This document shows positions 24,817 to 34,917 of a stretch of 64,000 nt of DNA, piece by piece. Position 1 is the stretch's first letter. Every line of letters starts with the position of its first letter. The notes under the pieces were generated by a model. That model saw nothing but the letters and a program-made list of their open reading frames with translations, was not told the DNA's origin and did no database searches. The stretch is from contig CAJUIT010000014.1 in the NCBI GenBank assembly GCA_910586565.1, positions 1 through 64,000 on the forward strand. The letters run 5' to 3'. This stretch comes from an uncultured Muribaculaceae bacterium (lineage in GTDB: Bacteria; Bacteroidota; Bacteroidia; Bacteroidales; Muribaculaceae). A program made the position numbers and the translations under genes.

Positions 24817-26052
24817 ATGAAAGGGAATATTGGAATTTTAATGGTGATAGCAGTAATGTGTCCTCCATGCATGAGTGCGTGGGGGATGCCTGCTGATATG
24901 GAGACCGTTGTAGAGATCTCACCCGAAGGTCCGGCAAGCGTGCGCGGGTTAATCGACCGCCTTGCCGGCGTAGAGAAATTCTCGGCCGATGTGGTCTACA
25001 CAGTCTCGCTGCCGTCGGTCGATGATGATGTGGTTTATGATGTGGAACTGGCATCTGTTTCAGTTCCCGGCGATACGCTTCTCCCTGTCGACTACCTTAT
25101 AAAATGGAAATTGCCGCGTAAAGAAACCACTTCGACCGGCTTTCTGGCCTATTTCGACGGCCACCATTACCGCTACCGTGACAACCGCCTGCAGGAATAT
25201 CATTATGATTGGGATTCAATTCCGTTCCTCACCGGCGGAGGTGTGCACCGTCAGGGGCAGTTCGTCGATCTGTTGCCGCAGTCGATAGCTGCCGAACTCG
25301 GCCGGATGATTGATTCTGACGAATACACCGTAGGCTACGAGCCTTCATCGGTGGCCGACGGCCACAACGTGAGTGTGGTGACTGTGAAGCAGATTGTGAA
25401 AGGTTTCGTCGGGCGCAACTACAAGCTTATCGTCGACAATGCCACCGGGTTGCCGCTGAGAATTGAAAATGAATATAATCCCTCACAGATAAGTGAGCAG
25501 ACCGTTTCGGTGCGCTACTCCTATCCGTCGGGCGATGCCACCCTTCAGGCCGTGACCACAGAAGATGAGCTGATGGCAATGTATCCAGAGGTTTTCGAGA
25601 AATTCCGTGAGAACAACTACCGCATTGAAAACATGCGTGGCTTGCCGATGCCCGGTTTCTCGTTGCCCACCCTCACAGGCGAGCGCTACACACGCGCCAA
25701 AGGTGAAGCGTTCAGAGCGCCGGCAGTGATTGCAATCATCGACCCCGCAGTTGCTACCTCCGGAGCCACTGTGGAGGCTTTGCGCAAGGCTCGCGACATG
25801 ATGCCGCGCGACACCGAACTAATTCTGGCATTCATGGGCTCGAACACCGACCTTGCCGAGAGTGTGGCAGGTTCTCCCGGTTTGGGCGAACATGACCTCA
25901 TTTCGGCAAAATCACTTGCCCGCGACTGCGGCACGTCGGTTTTCCCCACGGTGCTGATTGTGGAGCCGTCGGGCATTGTCACAAATGTGATGCTCGGATT
26001 CAACAACTCGATAGCCGAGGATGTTATACAATCGGTGTCACTCATCCCGTGA
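24817..26052 (+). CDS. Exported LolA-like plus thioredoxin-fold protein lacking CxxC
   Basis: The N-terminal signal (MKGNIGILMVIAVMCPPCMSAWG) is best with the ATG at 24817; a GTG at 24775 is an alternative. Residues about 40-260 form a beta-rich lipoprotein-carrier-like domain (FSADVVYTVSLPS, YRYRDNRLQEYHYD, GRNYKLIVDNATGLPLRIEN). The C-terminal 120 residues have a thioredoxin/TlpA pattern (MPGFSLPTLTGERY, AVIAIIDPAVATSGATVEAL, SVFPTVLIVEPSGIV), but the WCxxC site is replaced by DPAVATSG. It therefore cannot do dithiol exchange in the usual way. Function unknown. It lies 45 bases upstream of tpx on the same strand, so a shared redox theme is possible. Confidence 0.7.
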   Translation: MKGNIGILMVIAVMCPPCMSAWGMPADMETVVEISPEGPASVRGLIDRLAGVEKFSADVVYTVSLPSVDDDVVYDVELASVSVPGDTLLPVDYLIKWKLPRKETTSTGFLAYFDGHHYRYRDNRLQEYHYDWDSIPFLTGGGVHRQGQFVDLLPQSIAAELGRMIDSDEYTVGYEPSSVADGHNVSVVTVKQIVKGFVGRNYKLIVDNATGLPLRIENEYNPSQISEQTVSVRYSYPSGDATLQAVTTEDELMAMYPEVFEKFRENNYRIENMRGLPMPGFSLPTLTGERYTRAKGEAFRAPAVIAIIDPAVATSGATVEALRKARDMMPRDTELILAFMGSNTDLAESVAGSPGLGEHDLISAKSLARDCGTSVFPTVLIVEPSGIVTNVMLGFNNSIAEDVIQSVSLIP

Positions 26053-26097
26053 GTCGCCGCAACCGAAAAAAATAAAAATAAAATAATAAGTATTATA

Positions 26098-26601
26098 ATG
26101 GAAACAGTTTATTTCAAAGGCACACCGTGCCACACCTATGGAGCCGTTCCCGCCGTTGGCGCAAAAGCACCTAATTTTACCCTTGTTACCCCCGAATTGA
26201 AGGAGGTTCATGCAACCGACTACAAGGGTAAACGTGTGGTGCTTAACGTGTTTCCCAGCCTTGACACACCTGTGTGCGCTGCCGGAGTGCGCCGCTTCAA
26301 CAAGGAGGCTTCAACGCTCGACAACACTGTGGTTCTGTGCGTGTCGATGGACCTCCCCTTCGCAGCCGGGCGCTTCTGCACCGCCGAAGGTCTTAAGGAT
26401 GTGACCCCTGCATCGGCATTCCGTTCTCCCATGTTTGCCGAGGAATACGGGTTGCAGCTTGTCGACGGTCCGTTGGCAGGATTGCTTGCCCGTGCCGTCA
26501 TCATTCTCGATGAGGATGGCAAAGTGATGTATCGCGACCTCGTTGAGGAAATCACCGAGGAACCGAAATATGACGAGGCACTTCAGGTGCTTCGCCGCTA
26601 A
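26098..26601 (+). CDS. tpx: Thiol peroxidase (Tpx, atypical 2-Cys peroxiredoxin)
   Basis: A 167-residue peroxiredoxin that reduces hydrogen peroxide and alkyl hydroperoxides with thioredoxin. The peroxidatic cysteine is C60 in FPSLDTPVC and the resolving cysteine is C94 in AGRFCTAEG, the spacing typical of Tpx. The ending and length are normal. It follows the TlpA-like gene by 45 bases and ends in a hairpin terminator that belongs to a dispersed repeat family. Confidence 0.96.
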   Translation: METVYFKGTPCHTYGAVPAVGAKAPNFTLVTPELKEVHATDYKGKRVVLNVFPSLDTPVCAAGVRRFNKEASTLDNTVVLCVSMDLPFAAGRFCTAEGLKDVTPASAFRSPMFAEEYGLQLVDGPLAGLLARAVIILDEDGKVMYRDLVEEITEEPKYDEALQVLRR

Positions 26602-26635
26602 AGTTGAGGGGGCCAAACCATTCCGGTAGCATCCC

Positions 26636-26697
26636 TCCGTTTAGACCCCAAAGGCGGTGTGTCGAAATTTCAACATTTTGGCACACCGCCATTTTTA
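26636..26697 (+). terminator. tpx terminator, member of repeat family M
   Basis: TTTAGACCCCAAA leads into stem GGCGGTGTG / CACACCGCC and then ATTTTTATTT. The same lead and stem recur at 41632-41677 and inverted at 47361-47405, so this terminator is one of a dispersed element. Confidence 0.8.
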
Positions 26698-26773
26698 TTT
26701 GCTGCGAAGTGGCGCTGATGAAATTGCAGAAGAAGCCGAAATGAGTTAAATTTGTGTATTGAAAAAATGTGTT

Positions 26774-27328
26774 ATGGCAAAAGACAAGCATTCCCATTCC
26801 ATTAAAACAAACGTTGCCCGTTTGCTCGACAAGGCGAAAATTCCCTACGAGCTTATCCCTTACGAGGTTGATGAGAACAATCTCGCGGCCGACCACGTGG
26901 CCGAGGAACTTGGCGAGGATATTAACCGTGTGTTCAAAACTTTGGTTTTGCAGGGGGAATATCCCGGGCGCAACTCAGCACGCTCAAATGCAGCGGGTTA
27001 TTTCGTGTGTGTGGTGCCGGGAAATGCCGAAGTCGACCTTAAGAAAGCCGCGGCTGCCGCCGGGGCGAAAAAGGCCGATTTGATACCGATGAAAGATTTG
27101 TTGCCGCTCACAGGTTATGTGCGTGGCGGCTGCTGCCCCATCGGGATGAAGAAGCCGTTCCCCACATTTTTCCATTCAACGGTGTGCGATTTCGATTCGG
27201 TATTTGTCAGCGCCGGGCAGCGCGGATTGCAGGTGAAAATCGCCCCTGATGCCCTCGTGGCATACGTTGGGGGTGAGGTGTGCGATTTAATTAAGGCCGA
27301 AGTCGGGGAAGAGGAGGATTTGTCATGA
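26774..27328 (+). CDS. ybaK: YbaK-type Cys-tRNA(Pro) deacylase
   Basis: A 184-residue editing enzyme that hydrolyses Cys from mischarged tRNA(Pro). The YbaK/EbsC pattern is clear: KTNVARLLDKAKIPYELIPY, RVFKTLVLQGEY with the conserved Lys, and VRGGCCPIGMKK. The start at ATG 26774 is preferred because TAAATTTG (26747-26754) would place the transcript start near 26761. The stop overlaps the aroC start by four bases (ATGA), which implies translational coupling. Confidence 0.9.
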   Translation: MAKDKHSHSIKTNVARLLDKAKIPYELIPYEVDENNLAADHVAEELGEDINRVFKTLVLQGEYPGRNSARSNAAGYFVCVVPGNAEVDLKKAAAAAGAKKADLIPMKDLLPLTGYVRGGCCPIGMKKPFPTFFHSTVCDFDSVFVSAGQRGLQVKIAPDALVAYVGGEVCDLIKAEVGEEEDLS

Positions 27329-28386
27329 ATACGTTCGGCAACATTCTGCGGCTCACCACATTCGGCGAGTCGCATGGCCCGGCGATGGGGGGAGTAATCG
27401 ACGGCTTCCCCTCGCGGGTGATAATTGACCTTGCCAAGGTGCAGGCCGAGCTCGACCGCCGCCGCCCCGGAGCGTCACCGCTAACGTCGCAGCGCCGCGA
27501 GCCCGACGCATTGCAACTGCTGTCGGGAGTCATGGATTATGATGAGGCCACCGGTGAGTTGGCCGCCTTGCATGCCGGTTCGCGCAAGGTGATGACCCTC
27601 GGCACATCAATAGGTTTTATCATCCCTAATAAAGACAGCCGAAGCTCCGACTATGATGAGCTGCGCCACATCTACCGCCCGTCGCATGCCGATTTCACAT
27701 TCGATGCCCGATATGGTGTGCGCGACTGGCGCGGAGGGGGCCGGGCCTCGGGTCGCGAGACCGTAAGCCGGGTTGTGGCCGGAGCTTTTGCACGTCAGCT
27801 TCTGGAGCAGAAGGGGATAGCAATTGAATCGCGCATCGCATCGCTGGGGGGAGCGTTGAATCCCGGCGCGCACACGATTGAGGAGATTGTTACGGCTGTT
27901 AGGAGCGAGGGGGACAGCGTTGGGGGCACTGTGGAGTGCCGGGTGACCGGTGTTCCCGCCGGAACTGGCGACCCGGTGTTCGGAAAGCTTCAGCAGCGCC
28001 TCGCTTCCGCAATGATGTCGATAGGTGGGGTGAAAGGTTTTGAATATGGCATGGGGTTTGAAGGGGTGGAACATCGTGGCAGCGAGGTTGCCGATGAGTT
28101 TGCGGTGGCTGGGAACGGCGAGGTTGTAACGGTCTCCAATCATTCAGGCGGCATTCAGGGTGGCATTTCCAATGGGATGGATATTCTATTCAGGGTAGCC
28201 GTGAAGCCCACACCTACAATCGGCCGCCCTCTCTCCACGGTTGATGACAATCTTAAAGCCACAACGCTGTGCGCCCGCGGGCGTCATGACGCGGCGATAG
28301 TGCTGCGCATCGCTCCGGTGGTTGAAGCGATGGCGGCATTGGTTATTCTCGACCGCATTTTGATGCGCTCCACTAACAGTATTTAA
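27325..28386 (+). CDS. aroC: Chorismate synthase
   Basis: A 353-residue FMN-dependent enzyme, last step of the shikimate pathway (EPSP to chorismate). Motifs include FGESHGPAMGGVIDGFP near the N-terminus, RPSHADFTFDARYGVRDWRGGGRASGRETV, and GGIQGGISNGMDILFR. The final helix is short but complete. It is coupled to ybaK by ATGA and followed seven bases later by a radical SAM gene. Confidence 0.98.
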   Translation: MNTFGNILRLTTFGESHGPAMGGVIDGFPSRVIIDLAKVQAELDRRRPGASPLTSQRREPDALQLLSGVMDYDEATGELAALHAGSRKVMTLGTSIGFIIPNKDSRSSDYDELRHIYRPSHADFTFDARYGVRDWRGGGRASGRETVSRVVAGAFARQLLEQKGIAIESRIASLGGALNPGAHTIEEIVTAVRSEGDSVGGTVECRVTGVPAGTGDPVFGKLQQRLASAMMSIGGVKGFEYGMGFEGVEHRGSEVADEFAVAGNGEVVTVSNHSGGIQGGISNGMDILFRVAVKPTPTIGRPLSTVDDNLKATTLCARGRHDAAIVLRIAPVVEAMAALVILDRILMRSTNSI

Positions 28387-28393
28387 TTTGGTA

Positions 28394-29323
28394 ATGGCGC
28401 GTTATTATAAGGATTACGCCGCGTTTTTAGCGGAGCTTTTCGAGGGTAAGATGCAGAAACTCACCGTTGATGCGGGTTTCAGTTGCCCTAACCGCGACGG
28501 CACCATCGGCCGCGGCGGGTGCGTTTATTGCAACAATGCGTCGTTTTCTCCGGCATTGGGTGCCGGGGCTGTGGCGGCTCAGATTGAACGGGGCAAACGA
28601 TTTTTCGAGCATAAATATCCCTCGATGCGCTATCTGGCATATTTTCAGAGCTATACCAACACACACGCCCCGGTTGAGGATTTGCTGCGGTTATATCGCG
28701 AGGCGCTGTCGGTCGACAAGGTTGACGGACTGATTATAGGCACGCGCCCCGACTGTGTTTCCGACAGTTTGCTTAGCGAGCTTTCGCGCATGGATAAACC
28801 GGTGATGATGGAGTATGGCGCCGAAACCACCCACGATTGCACCCTTTCGGCTATTAACCGCTGCCACACATGGGCGCAGACGGTTGATGCCGTGGAGCGC
28901 ACCGTGAAGGCGGGTTTGCATGCAGGGCTTCATTTTATCATGGGGTTGCCCGGTGAGACGGTGCCGATGATGATGCAGACCGTTGAGCGTCTTGCCACTC
29001 TGCCGCTATCAACCGTGAAATTCCACCAGTTGCAGATAATCAAAGGAACGGTTCTCGAACGTGAGACCGTGGCCGGAGCCGACGGGAAGATGAGTTTCCG
29101 CGGGCTGGAACTGACCGGATTCACGGCCGACGAATATGTGGCTCTTTGCGTGGAGATTGTGAAAAAAATGAGGGCTCTCTGTCCCGACATGGCGATTGAG
29201 CGGTTCACATCACAATCGCCCGACGGGCTGCTTGTGTGGCCCAAATGGGGGTTGAAAAACTATCAGTTCGTGAATTTGCTCAACAACAGGCTTGCCGCCT
29301 GCGGCGTTACCCCTTTGGCGTGA
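28394..29323 (+). CDS. Radical SAM protein, TIGR01212/YhcC type
   Basis: A 309-residue iron-sulfur protein. The cluster motif C-x12-C-x2-C is at FSCPNRDGTIGRGGCVYC, which fits the YhcC group with its wide first spacing. Later parts (GTRPDCVSDSLLSELSRM, VMMEYGAETTHDCTLSAINR, HFIMGLPGE) are typical of this family. The biochemical reaction of YhcC is not established. ATG 28394 is chosen over an in-frame TTG two codons earlier. Its 3' end overlaps the convergent gtrA-like gene by 17 bases. Confidence 0.88.
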   Translation: MARYYKDYAAFLAELFEGKMQKLTVDAGFSCPNRDGTIGRGGCVYCNNASFSPALGAGAVAAQIERGKRFFEHKYPSMRYLAYFQSYTNTHAPVEDLLRLYREALSVDKVDGLIIGTRPDCVSDSLLSELSRMDKPVMMEYGAETTHDCTLSAINRCHTWAQTVDAVERTVKAGLHAGLHFIMGLPGETVPMMMQTVERLATLPLSTVKFHQLQIIKGTVLERETVAGADGKMSFRGLELTGFTADEYVALCVEIVKKMRALCPDMAIERFTSQSPDGLLVWPKWGLKNYQFVNLLNNRLAACGVTPLA

Positions 29324-29735
29324 ATGCCACCCGGCGGTTATAGATGAAATTGCAAAGGGTGTAGATGCACATGCCCAGCAACGTAGCCACTCCATAGCCA
29401 GAGAGGGTAAAACCGTAGATATCCCACTCCATTGCTCCAAGCGGTGAGAATGTGGATGTGCCCCACACGAACAGCAGTTGCAGGAGGTAGCATATCCCGA
29501 AACCTATCAGGAATTTAATTGCTTCGGCTCCCATATTACCGCTTGACTGAAACACCCACGAGCGATTCCAAAGGAATGAATTTGTCACTCCGGCCACATA
29601 GCCGAAGGCATTCGACAGGTAGGGGTTCAGGCCAAGGAGTGATTTGCACACGAAAATCACGGCAAGTGTGACGAGGGTGTTCATCCCTCCCACTATCATA
29701 TATTTCAGAAAACGGAGCTGTTCGGTTTTATTCAT
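29307..29735 (-). CDS. GtrA-like membrane protein
   Basis: A 142-residue protein with four hydrophobic helices (MIVGGMNTLVTLAVIFVC, LSNAFGYVAGVTNSFLWNRSW, FLIGFGICYLLQLLFVW, GVATLLGMCIYTLCNFIYNR). The FLKYMIVGG start and the NRSWVF and FIYNRRVAF elements mark the GtrA family, which helps move lipid-linked sugars across the inner membrane. It overlaps the upstream TRIC gene by eight bases and is the last of the leftward pheS run. The sugar is unknown. Confidence 0.88.
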   Translation of the reverse strand: MNKTEQLRFLKYMIVGGMNTLVTLAVIFVCKSLLGLNPYLSNAFGYVAGVTNSFLWNRSWVFQSSGNMGAEAIKFLIGFGICYLLQLLFVWGTSTFSPLGAMEWDIYGFTLSGYGVATLLGMCIYTLCNFIYNRRVAFTPKG

Positions 29736-30432
29736 GGCTGTCGGTGTTGTTTTGGTGCTCCTTGTAGGTGTTTTCAGCGTTATTGTTTTCTCTCTCGTTT
29801 GCAGAATCGTTTTCAGCCGGGATGTCGTAGCTGAGAACGGGGAGCGACCAGTTCCATCGCAGGGCGCAGGTGCGCAGGGCGATGATAGTGAGTGCGCAGG
29901 TGAGCTGCTGTGCAAAAGCGGAGCCTCCCAATGCCAATATGGCCCAATAGGCCAGACCTCCTGCCAGGCATGCCGTGGCATAGATGTCCTTGCGGAAAAA
30001 CAGGGGCTCCTGATTGATGAGGATGTCGCGCAGCACCCCTCCGAACGAACCTGTGATGCTCCCCATCACAATTGCCACCCACATGGGATAGCCCTCGACA
30101 AGCGATTTCTGGATTCCGATAACAACAAACAGCGCAAGGCCGAGCGTGTCGAACACAAACAGCATGCGGTTGTTGCTCACTAATAGTTTGCGGAACAGAA
30201 TCACCACGGCGAGAGCCGCTCCTGTCACACCGAGATAAATCCATGTCTGCATCCAGAACACATCGATGTTGAGCAGGAGGTCGCGCAGTGTTCCACCGCC
30301 TATGGCTGTCACCAGCCCTACGGTGTAGGCACCGAACCAGTCGAAACGGTGAAAGGCGGCCAGGCGGATGCCGCTGATTGCGAAGGCAAACGTGCCGATA
30401 ACTTCGATGATGAACAGAAAAATCGAGTCCAT
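29728..30432 (-). CDS. TRIC-family cation channel protein (UPF0126)
   Basis: A 234-residue membrane protein with about seven helices in a repeated arrangement. The family signs are AIGGGTLRDLLL and GSFGGVLRDILIN, the two glycine-rich GGxxRD elements of bacterial TRIC channels. Homologues conduct potassium or sodium as trimers. The tail after residue 205 is hydrophilic and Asn/Glu-rich (NDSANERENNNAENTYKEHQ), an unusual extension that may be disordered. It is in an operon with nth upstream and gtrA-like downstream. Confidence 0.9.
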   Translation of the reverse strand: MDSIFLFIIEVIGTFAFAISGIRLAAFHRFDWFGAYTVGLVTAIGGGTLRDLLLNIDVFWMQTWIYLGVTGAALAVVILFRKLLVSNNRMLFVFDTLGLALFVVIGIQKSLVEGYPMWVAIVMGSITGSFGGVLRDILINQEPLFFRKDIYATACLAGGLAYWAILALGGSAFAQQLTCALTIIALRTCALRWNWSLPVLSYDIPAENDSANERENNNAENTYKEHQNNTDSHE

Positions 30433-30471
30433 TGCTTCAGTCGGTGCGGGTGATGTGATTGGCGTTTGAGG

Positions 30472-31116
30472 TCAGTTGGCCGGATTCTTTGAGTAATAGC
30501 GGCAAACCTCGGTGAGCGTGCAGTTCAGGCAGTCGGGGCGGCGTGCTTTGCAAACGTATCGCCCGTGGAGAATCAACCAATGGTGTGCCTTCGGAATAAG
30601 TTCGGCGGGGATGTTTTTCACAAGCGCCTTTTCTGTTTCGAGCGGGGTGCGCGAGCCGGTGGTGAGGCCGATGCGTTCCGACACGCGGAACACATGGGTG
30701 TCTACCGCCATCGCGGCCTTGTTCCACACCACAGCCAACATCACATTGGCGGTTTTGCGCCCTACGCCTGGAATGCGCATGAGGTCGTCGATGTTGTCGG
30801 GAATCTCTCCGTTGAATTCCTCAACAATGGTGCGGGCGGCTCCGAGAAGGGATTTTGTCTTGTTGTTGGGGTAGGAGACTGATTTGATGAGCTCAAACAC
30901 AGCTTCGGGAGTTGCCGCCGCCAGCGTGGCCGCATCGGGAAATGCCTCGAATAGCGCGGGGGTAATCATGTTCACCCGCTTGTCGGTGCATTGTGCCGAC
31001 AGGATAACGGCGAGCAGCAGGTGAAACGGGGTGTCGTAGTGGAGTTCCGTTTCAGGTGCGGGAATTGAGCGGTCGAGAAGTTCGAGAGCTCTGCGGTAGC
31101 GTTCCTTTATTGTCAT
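30472..31116 (-). CDS. nth: Endonuclease III
   Basis: A 214-residue base-excision repair glycosylase/AP lyase for oxidised pyrimidines. The helix-hairpin-helix IPGVGRKTANVMLAVVW and the GPD loop with catalytic Asp (VDTHVFRVSERIGL) are present. The 4Fe-4S cluster cysteines are in CKARRPDCLNCTLTEVC. It lies 12 bases after fluC on the same leftward run. Confidence 0.96.
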   Translation of the reverse strand: MTIKERYRRALELLDRSIPAPETELHYDTPFHLLLAVILSAQCTDKRVNMITPALFEAFPDAATLAAATPEAVFELIKSVSYPNNKTKSLLGAARTIVEEFNGEIPDNIDDLMRIPGVGRKTANVMLAVVWNKAAMAVDTHVFRVSERIGLTTGSRTPLETEKALVKNIPAELIPKAHHWLILHGRYVCKARRPDCLNCTLTEVCRYYSKNPAN

Positions 31117-31128
31117 TGCTGTGGTGTG

Positions 31129-31509
31129 TTAGCCTATGATTTGTCGGGTGACATGCATGCCGAGCGCACACAGGATTATGCCTCCGGCCACACTTGCCGC
31201 GATGTAGAGTGATGCTTCAAGCCATCGCCCTGCCTGCATGGTGGTCACGCTTTCGAGCGCGAACGCCGAAAAGGTGGTGAATCCACCCAGAAAGCCTGCC
31301 ACAACCAGCCGGTTGAGCCATGCCGGAGCCTGCATCGCCGCCAACAGGGCGCCGGCAATCCCTATCAACAGGCATCCGGCAAGATTGATGCCGAGGGTAA
31401 GATAAATCTTTCCTCCGGCAGCAACCTGAAGCGACTGGATGGCGTAGCGGGTAAGGGCGCCGAGGGCACCTCCGCATGCAACGCTCACAATTTCGGCAAG
31501 ATGCAACAT
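31129..31509 (-). CDS. fluC: Fluoride channel FluC (CrcB)
   Basis: A 126-residue four-helix membrane protein that exports fluoride as a dual-topology dimer. GGALGALTRY near the N-terminus, the NLAGCLLIG helix and GFLGGFTTFSAFALES with the Phe box and polar track are the family signs. No fluoride riboswitch is visible upstream; the gene sits 61 bases after pheS and is probably read from that transcript. Confidence 0.95.
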   Translation of the reverse strand: MLHLAEIVSVACGGALGALTRYAIQSLQVAAGGKIYLTLGINLAGCLLIGIAGALLAAMQAPAWLNRLVVAGFLGGFTTFSAFALESVTTMQAGRWLEASLYIAASVAGGIILCALGMHVTRQIIG

Positions 31510-31570
31510 TGTTGTGGCCTGACGCTGACTTTTATCGGATGCGTGTGACGGCTGTTTCGGTCGGCGGTTA

Positions 31571-32590
<1,020 letters not shown>

Positions 32591-32834
32591 CGGCGTAGTG
32601 TCGGTTAAGAGCGTTTTCTAAATTGCAAAATTACAAAATTTTCGGGTTAATTCAGCGGTAAATTGATTTTTGGCGGTTTAGTAGTGCTGTGAATTTGTGA
32701 GAGAAAGTAGAATAATGAGTGATAAGAGACTGTTTTAAATTATTTTTGTGTAGGTGTGAAAGTTTATTGCCCCACTGCGGCCTACCTTTGTGTTGTAAAT
32801 CAGCAACTACAGATTACACTTAAAAATACAGATT

Positions 32835-33167
32835 ATGTACGCCAACAATCTTTTCACCCTCAACAATGTTCCCACCCTCTCCGTGGGTGGGAGATTCAGC
32901 GCAGCATCGGCCATGCCGTCATCATCGCAGGAAATTGCCGAAACCGACCGTGTGTTTGTCACCGTGGTGCAGTTCGGCCGCACTGTGATGGAGCACTCTT
33001 TCACGGGCTTCAGCTCCTTGCAGGCTTTGATTTCGGTGGTTAAGAACAGCCTGGGGCATGTTTCGGGCTTGGTGAGCGTGAATGTGCGCAACAGCACCCG
33101 CGGCTGGGCTTCGCGCCGCACGCTCCGTCTCAACGGCCCGGTGATGAGCATGCTCGCCACGGCCTGA
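32835..33167 (+). CDS. Small conserved-looking protein of unknown function
   Basis: A 110-residue protein, no family recognised. It has no signal peptide. The middle (ETDRVFVTVVQFGRTVMEHSFTGFSSLQALISVV) alternates like a beta-strand and helix; the end has LVSVNVRNSTRGWASRRTLRLNG. It stands alone as a unit: TACCTTTG at 32783-32790 upstream and a perfect hairpin terminator just after. Good gene boundaries and normal codon use argue that it is real. Confidence 0.65.
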   Translation: MYANNLFTLNNVPTLSVGGRFSAASAMPSSSQEIAETDRVFVTVVQFGRTVMEHSFTGFSSLQALISVVKNSLGHVSGLVSVNVRNSTRGWASRRTLRLNGPVMSMLATA

Positions 33168-33187
33168 TTACTAACAAGTAATAAAAG

Positions 33188-33230
33188 CAAACGGGAATGC
33201 GTCACCCCAAGGGGAGCGCATTCCCGTTTG
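33188..33230. terminator. Bidirectional terminator
   Basis: Perfect 14-base stem CAAACGGGAATGCG / CGCATTCCCGTTTG with an inner CCCC-AA-GGGG. It separates the small gene at 32835 from the convergent transporter at 33253. Confidence 0.85.
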
Positions 33231-33252
33231 TTGTACAAATATTTTGTTGTGA

Positions 33253-34917
33253 CTACATGAAGCAGAGGATGAGTGCCTGAGCCGCTACCACACGCAGGAA
33301 CATGGTGAGGGGGTAGACGGTTGAGTAGGCCACGGCGGGAGCATCGCTGCCGGTTGAGTTGTTGGCGTAGGCGAGGGCCGGGGGATCGGTGTAACCGCCC
33401 GACATCATACCCATGATGGTGAGGTAGTTGATTTTGTAGACGCCGCGGGCGATGCAACCAACAATCATAAGGGGAACGAAAGTGATGATAAAGCCCCAGA
33501 TTACCCACCACATGCCTTGGTAGTTGAACACTGTGTCGGCGAAGCCTTTACCCGCGCCGATGCCCACGGCGGCAAGGAAGAGGCAGATGCCGAGCTCACG
33601 GAGCATCAGTGATGCCGACGACGAGGTGTAGGTGACGAGTTTCACTTTATAGCCGAAGCGGCTCAGAAGAATAGCGACAACGAGGGGACCACCGGCCAAT
33701 CCGAGTTTCATGCCGAAGCCAACGTTGATTGAGCCTACGATGATACCGAACAGAATGCCGATGAAGATAGTCACGAGGTTGGGCTGGTTGAGGCGTTTCA
33801 TCGAGTTGCCGAGCTTGGAGGCAAGGCGTTCGATGTCGTTGAGGTCGCCTACAACGGTGATGCGGTCGCCCATCTGGAGGCGAAGGCCGGGGGATGCGAG
33901 AAGATCCACGCCGGCACGGTTCACGCGTGTGCAGTTCACGTTGTAGCCTTTGTGGAGGCGGAGCGCGCCGAGTGCGGTGCCGTTATATTCGCTGCGGGTG
34001 ATGAGGATGCGGCGCGAAACAACGTTGGCGGGCGCCACGGCTTCCCATTCCTGGTCGCCCATTTCGATGGGGTGGCCGAGCACAGCCTCGAAGCTGTGTT
34101 CATCCTGTGCCGACATAACAACGTAGAGTTTGTCGCCCACATGGATTTCGGTGCTCGATTTGGGGATGATGATGTTCCCCTCCTTATCCATCAGTCGCGA
34201 AACAACGAAGTCGCAGTGAATGATGTCGTGGAGTTGCAGGAGCGTTTTGCCGTTAACCAGCTCGTTGGTTACGAGGTAGGAAACGAGGTGGGGTTTCACC
34301 TGGCTTTCCTCGGTCTCGCGGTTGATTTGCTCAATTTCATTTTCGATTTTCACACCGAAGATGGCTTTCACCAGCAGAATGGCAGTGATGATGCCAAGCA
34401 CGCCGAGGGGGTAGGCGGCGGCATAGCCCATCGACATGGTGTTGACGGCCTCAAGGTCGTTGCCAACTGCCTGCTGGGCGGCTGCAAGGCCGGGGGTGTT
34501 GGTCACCGCACCCGACATAACACCCACCAGGGCGTTGATTGATGTGGTGCCGTCGATGTAGTAGATGCCGATTACAATTGCCACGTTGAGCAATATGCCG
34601 AGCACCGCAAGCATGTTGAGCCTCACGCCACCTTTTTTGAACGACGAGAAGAAGCCGGGGCCTACTTGCAGACCGATGGCGAAGATGAACAGAATCAAAC
34701 CGAACTCGCGCACGAACTTGAGCACTTCGGGCTGCACTTCATAGCCGAAATGGCCCATGAGGATGCCCACGAACAACACGAAAGTTACTCCAAGCGATAC
34801 GCCCCAGAATTTGATTTTTCCCAGATAGATGCCTGTGGCAATCACAAACGACAGCAGCACCAAAGTTGCAGCAAGCGATGTGTTGCCGGGCCACAGGAGC
34901 TCTTGCAAAAATTCCAT
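33253..34917 (-). CDS. YidE/YbjL-type putative transporter (aspartate-alanine exchanger family)
   Basis: A 554-residue inner-membrane protein. Two blocks of about five helices each carry the duplicated family domain (residues about 15-170 and 380-550). Between them are two TrkA-C-type regulatory domains (about residues 205-370; GKTLLQLHDIIHCDFVVSRL and GTALGALRLHKGYNVNCTRV). GxMSGAVTNTPGLAAA and GMMSGGYTDPPALAYAN are the paired substrate-site motifs. The substrate is unproven for this branch. TAACTTTG on the minus strand at 34993-34986 is a likely promoter. Confidence 0.9.
   Translation of the reverse strand: MEFLQELLWPGNTSLAATLVLLSFVIATGIYLGKIKFWGVSLGVTFVLFVGILMGHFGYEVQPEVLKFVREFGLILFIFAIGLQVGPGFFSSFKKGGVRLNMLAVLGILLNVAIVIGIYYIDGTTSINALVGVMSGAVTNTPGLAAAQQAVGNDLEAVNTMSMGYAAAYPLGVLGIITAILLVKAIFGVKIENEIEQINRETEESQVKPHLVSYLVTNELVNGKTLLQLHDIIHCDFVVSRLMDKEGNIIIPKSSTEIHVGDKLYVVMSAQDEHSFEAVLGHPIEMGDQEWEAVAPANVVSRRILITRSEYNGTALGALRLHKGYNVNCTRVNRAGVDLLASPGLRLQMGDRITVVGDLNDIERLASKLGNSMKRLNQPNLVTIFIGILFGIIVGSINVGFGMKLGLAGGPLVVAILLSRFGYKVKLVTYTSSSASLMLRELGICLFLAAVGIGAGKGFADTVFNYQGMWWVIWGFIITFVPLMIVGCIARGVYKINYLTIMGMMSGGYTDPPALAYANNSTGSDAPAVAYSTVYPLTMFLRVVAAQALILCFM

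Noticed and set aside
31510..31570. Fluoride riboswitch before fluC
   Set aside because: The 61 bases between pheS and fluC lack the conserved fluoride-aptamer motifs; fluC is probably read from the pheS transcript.
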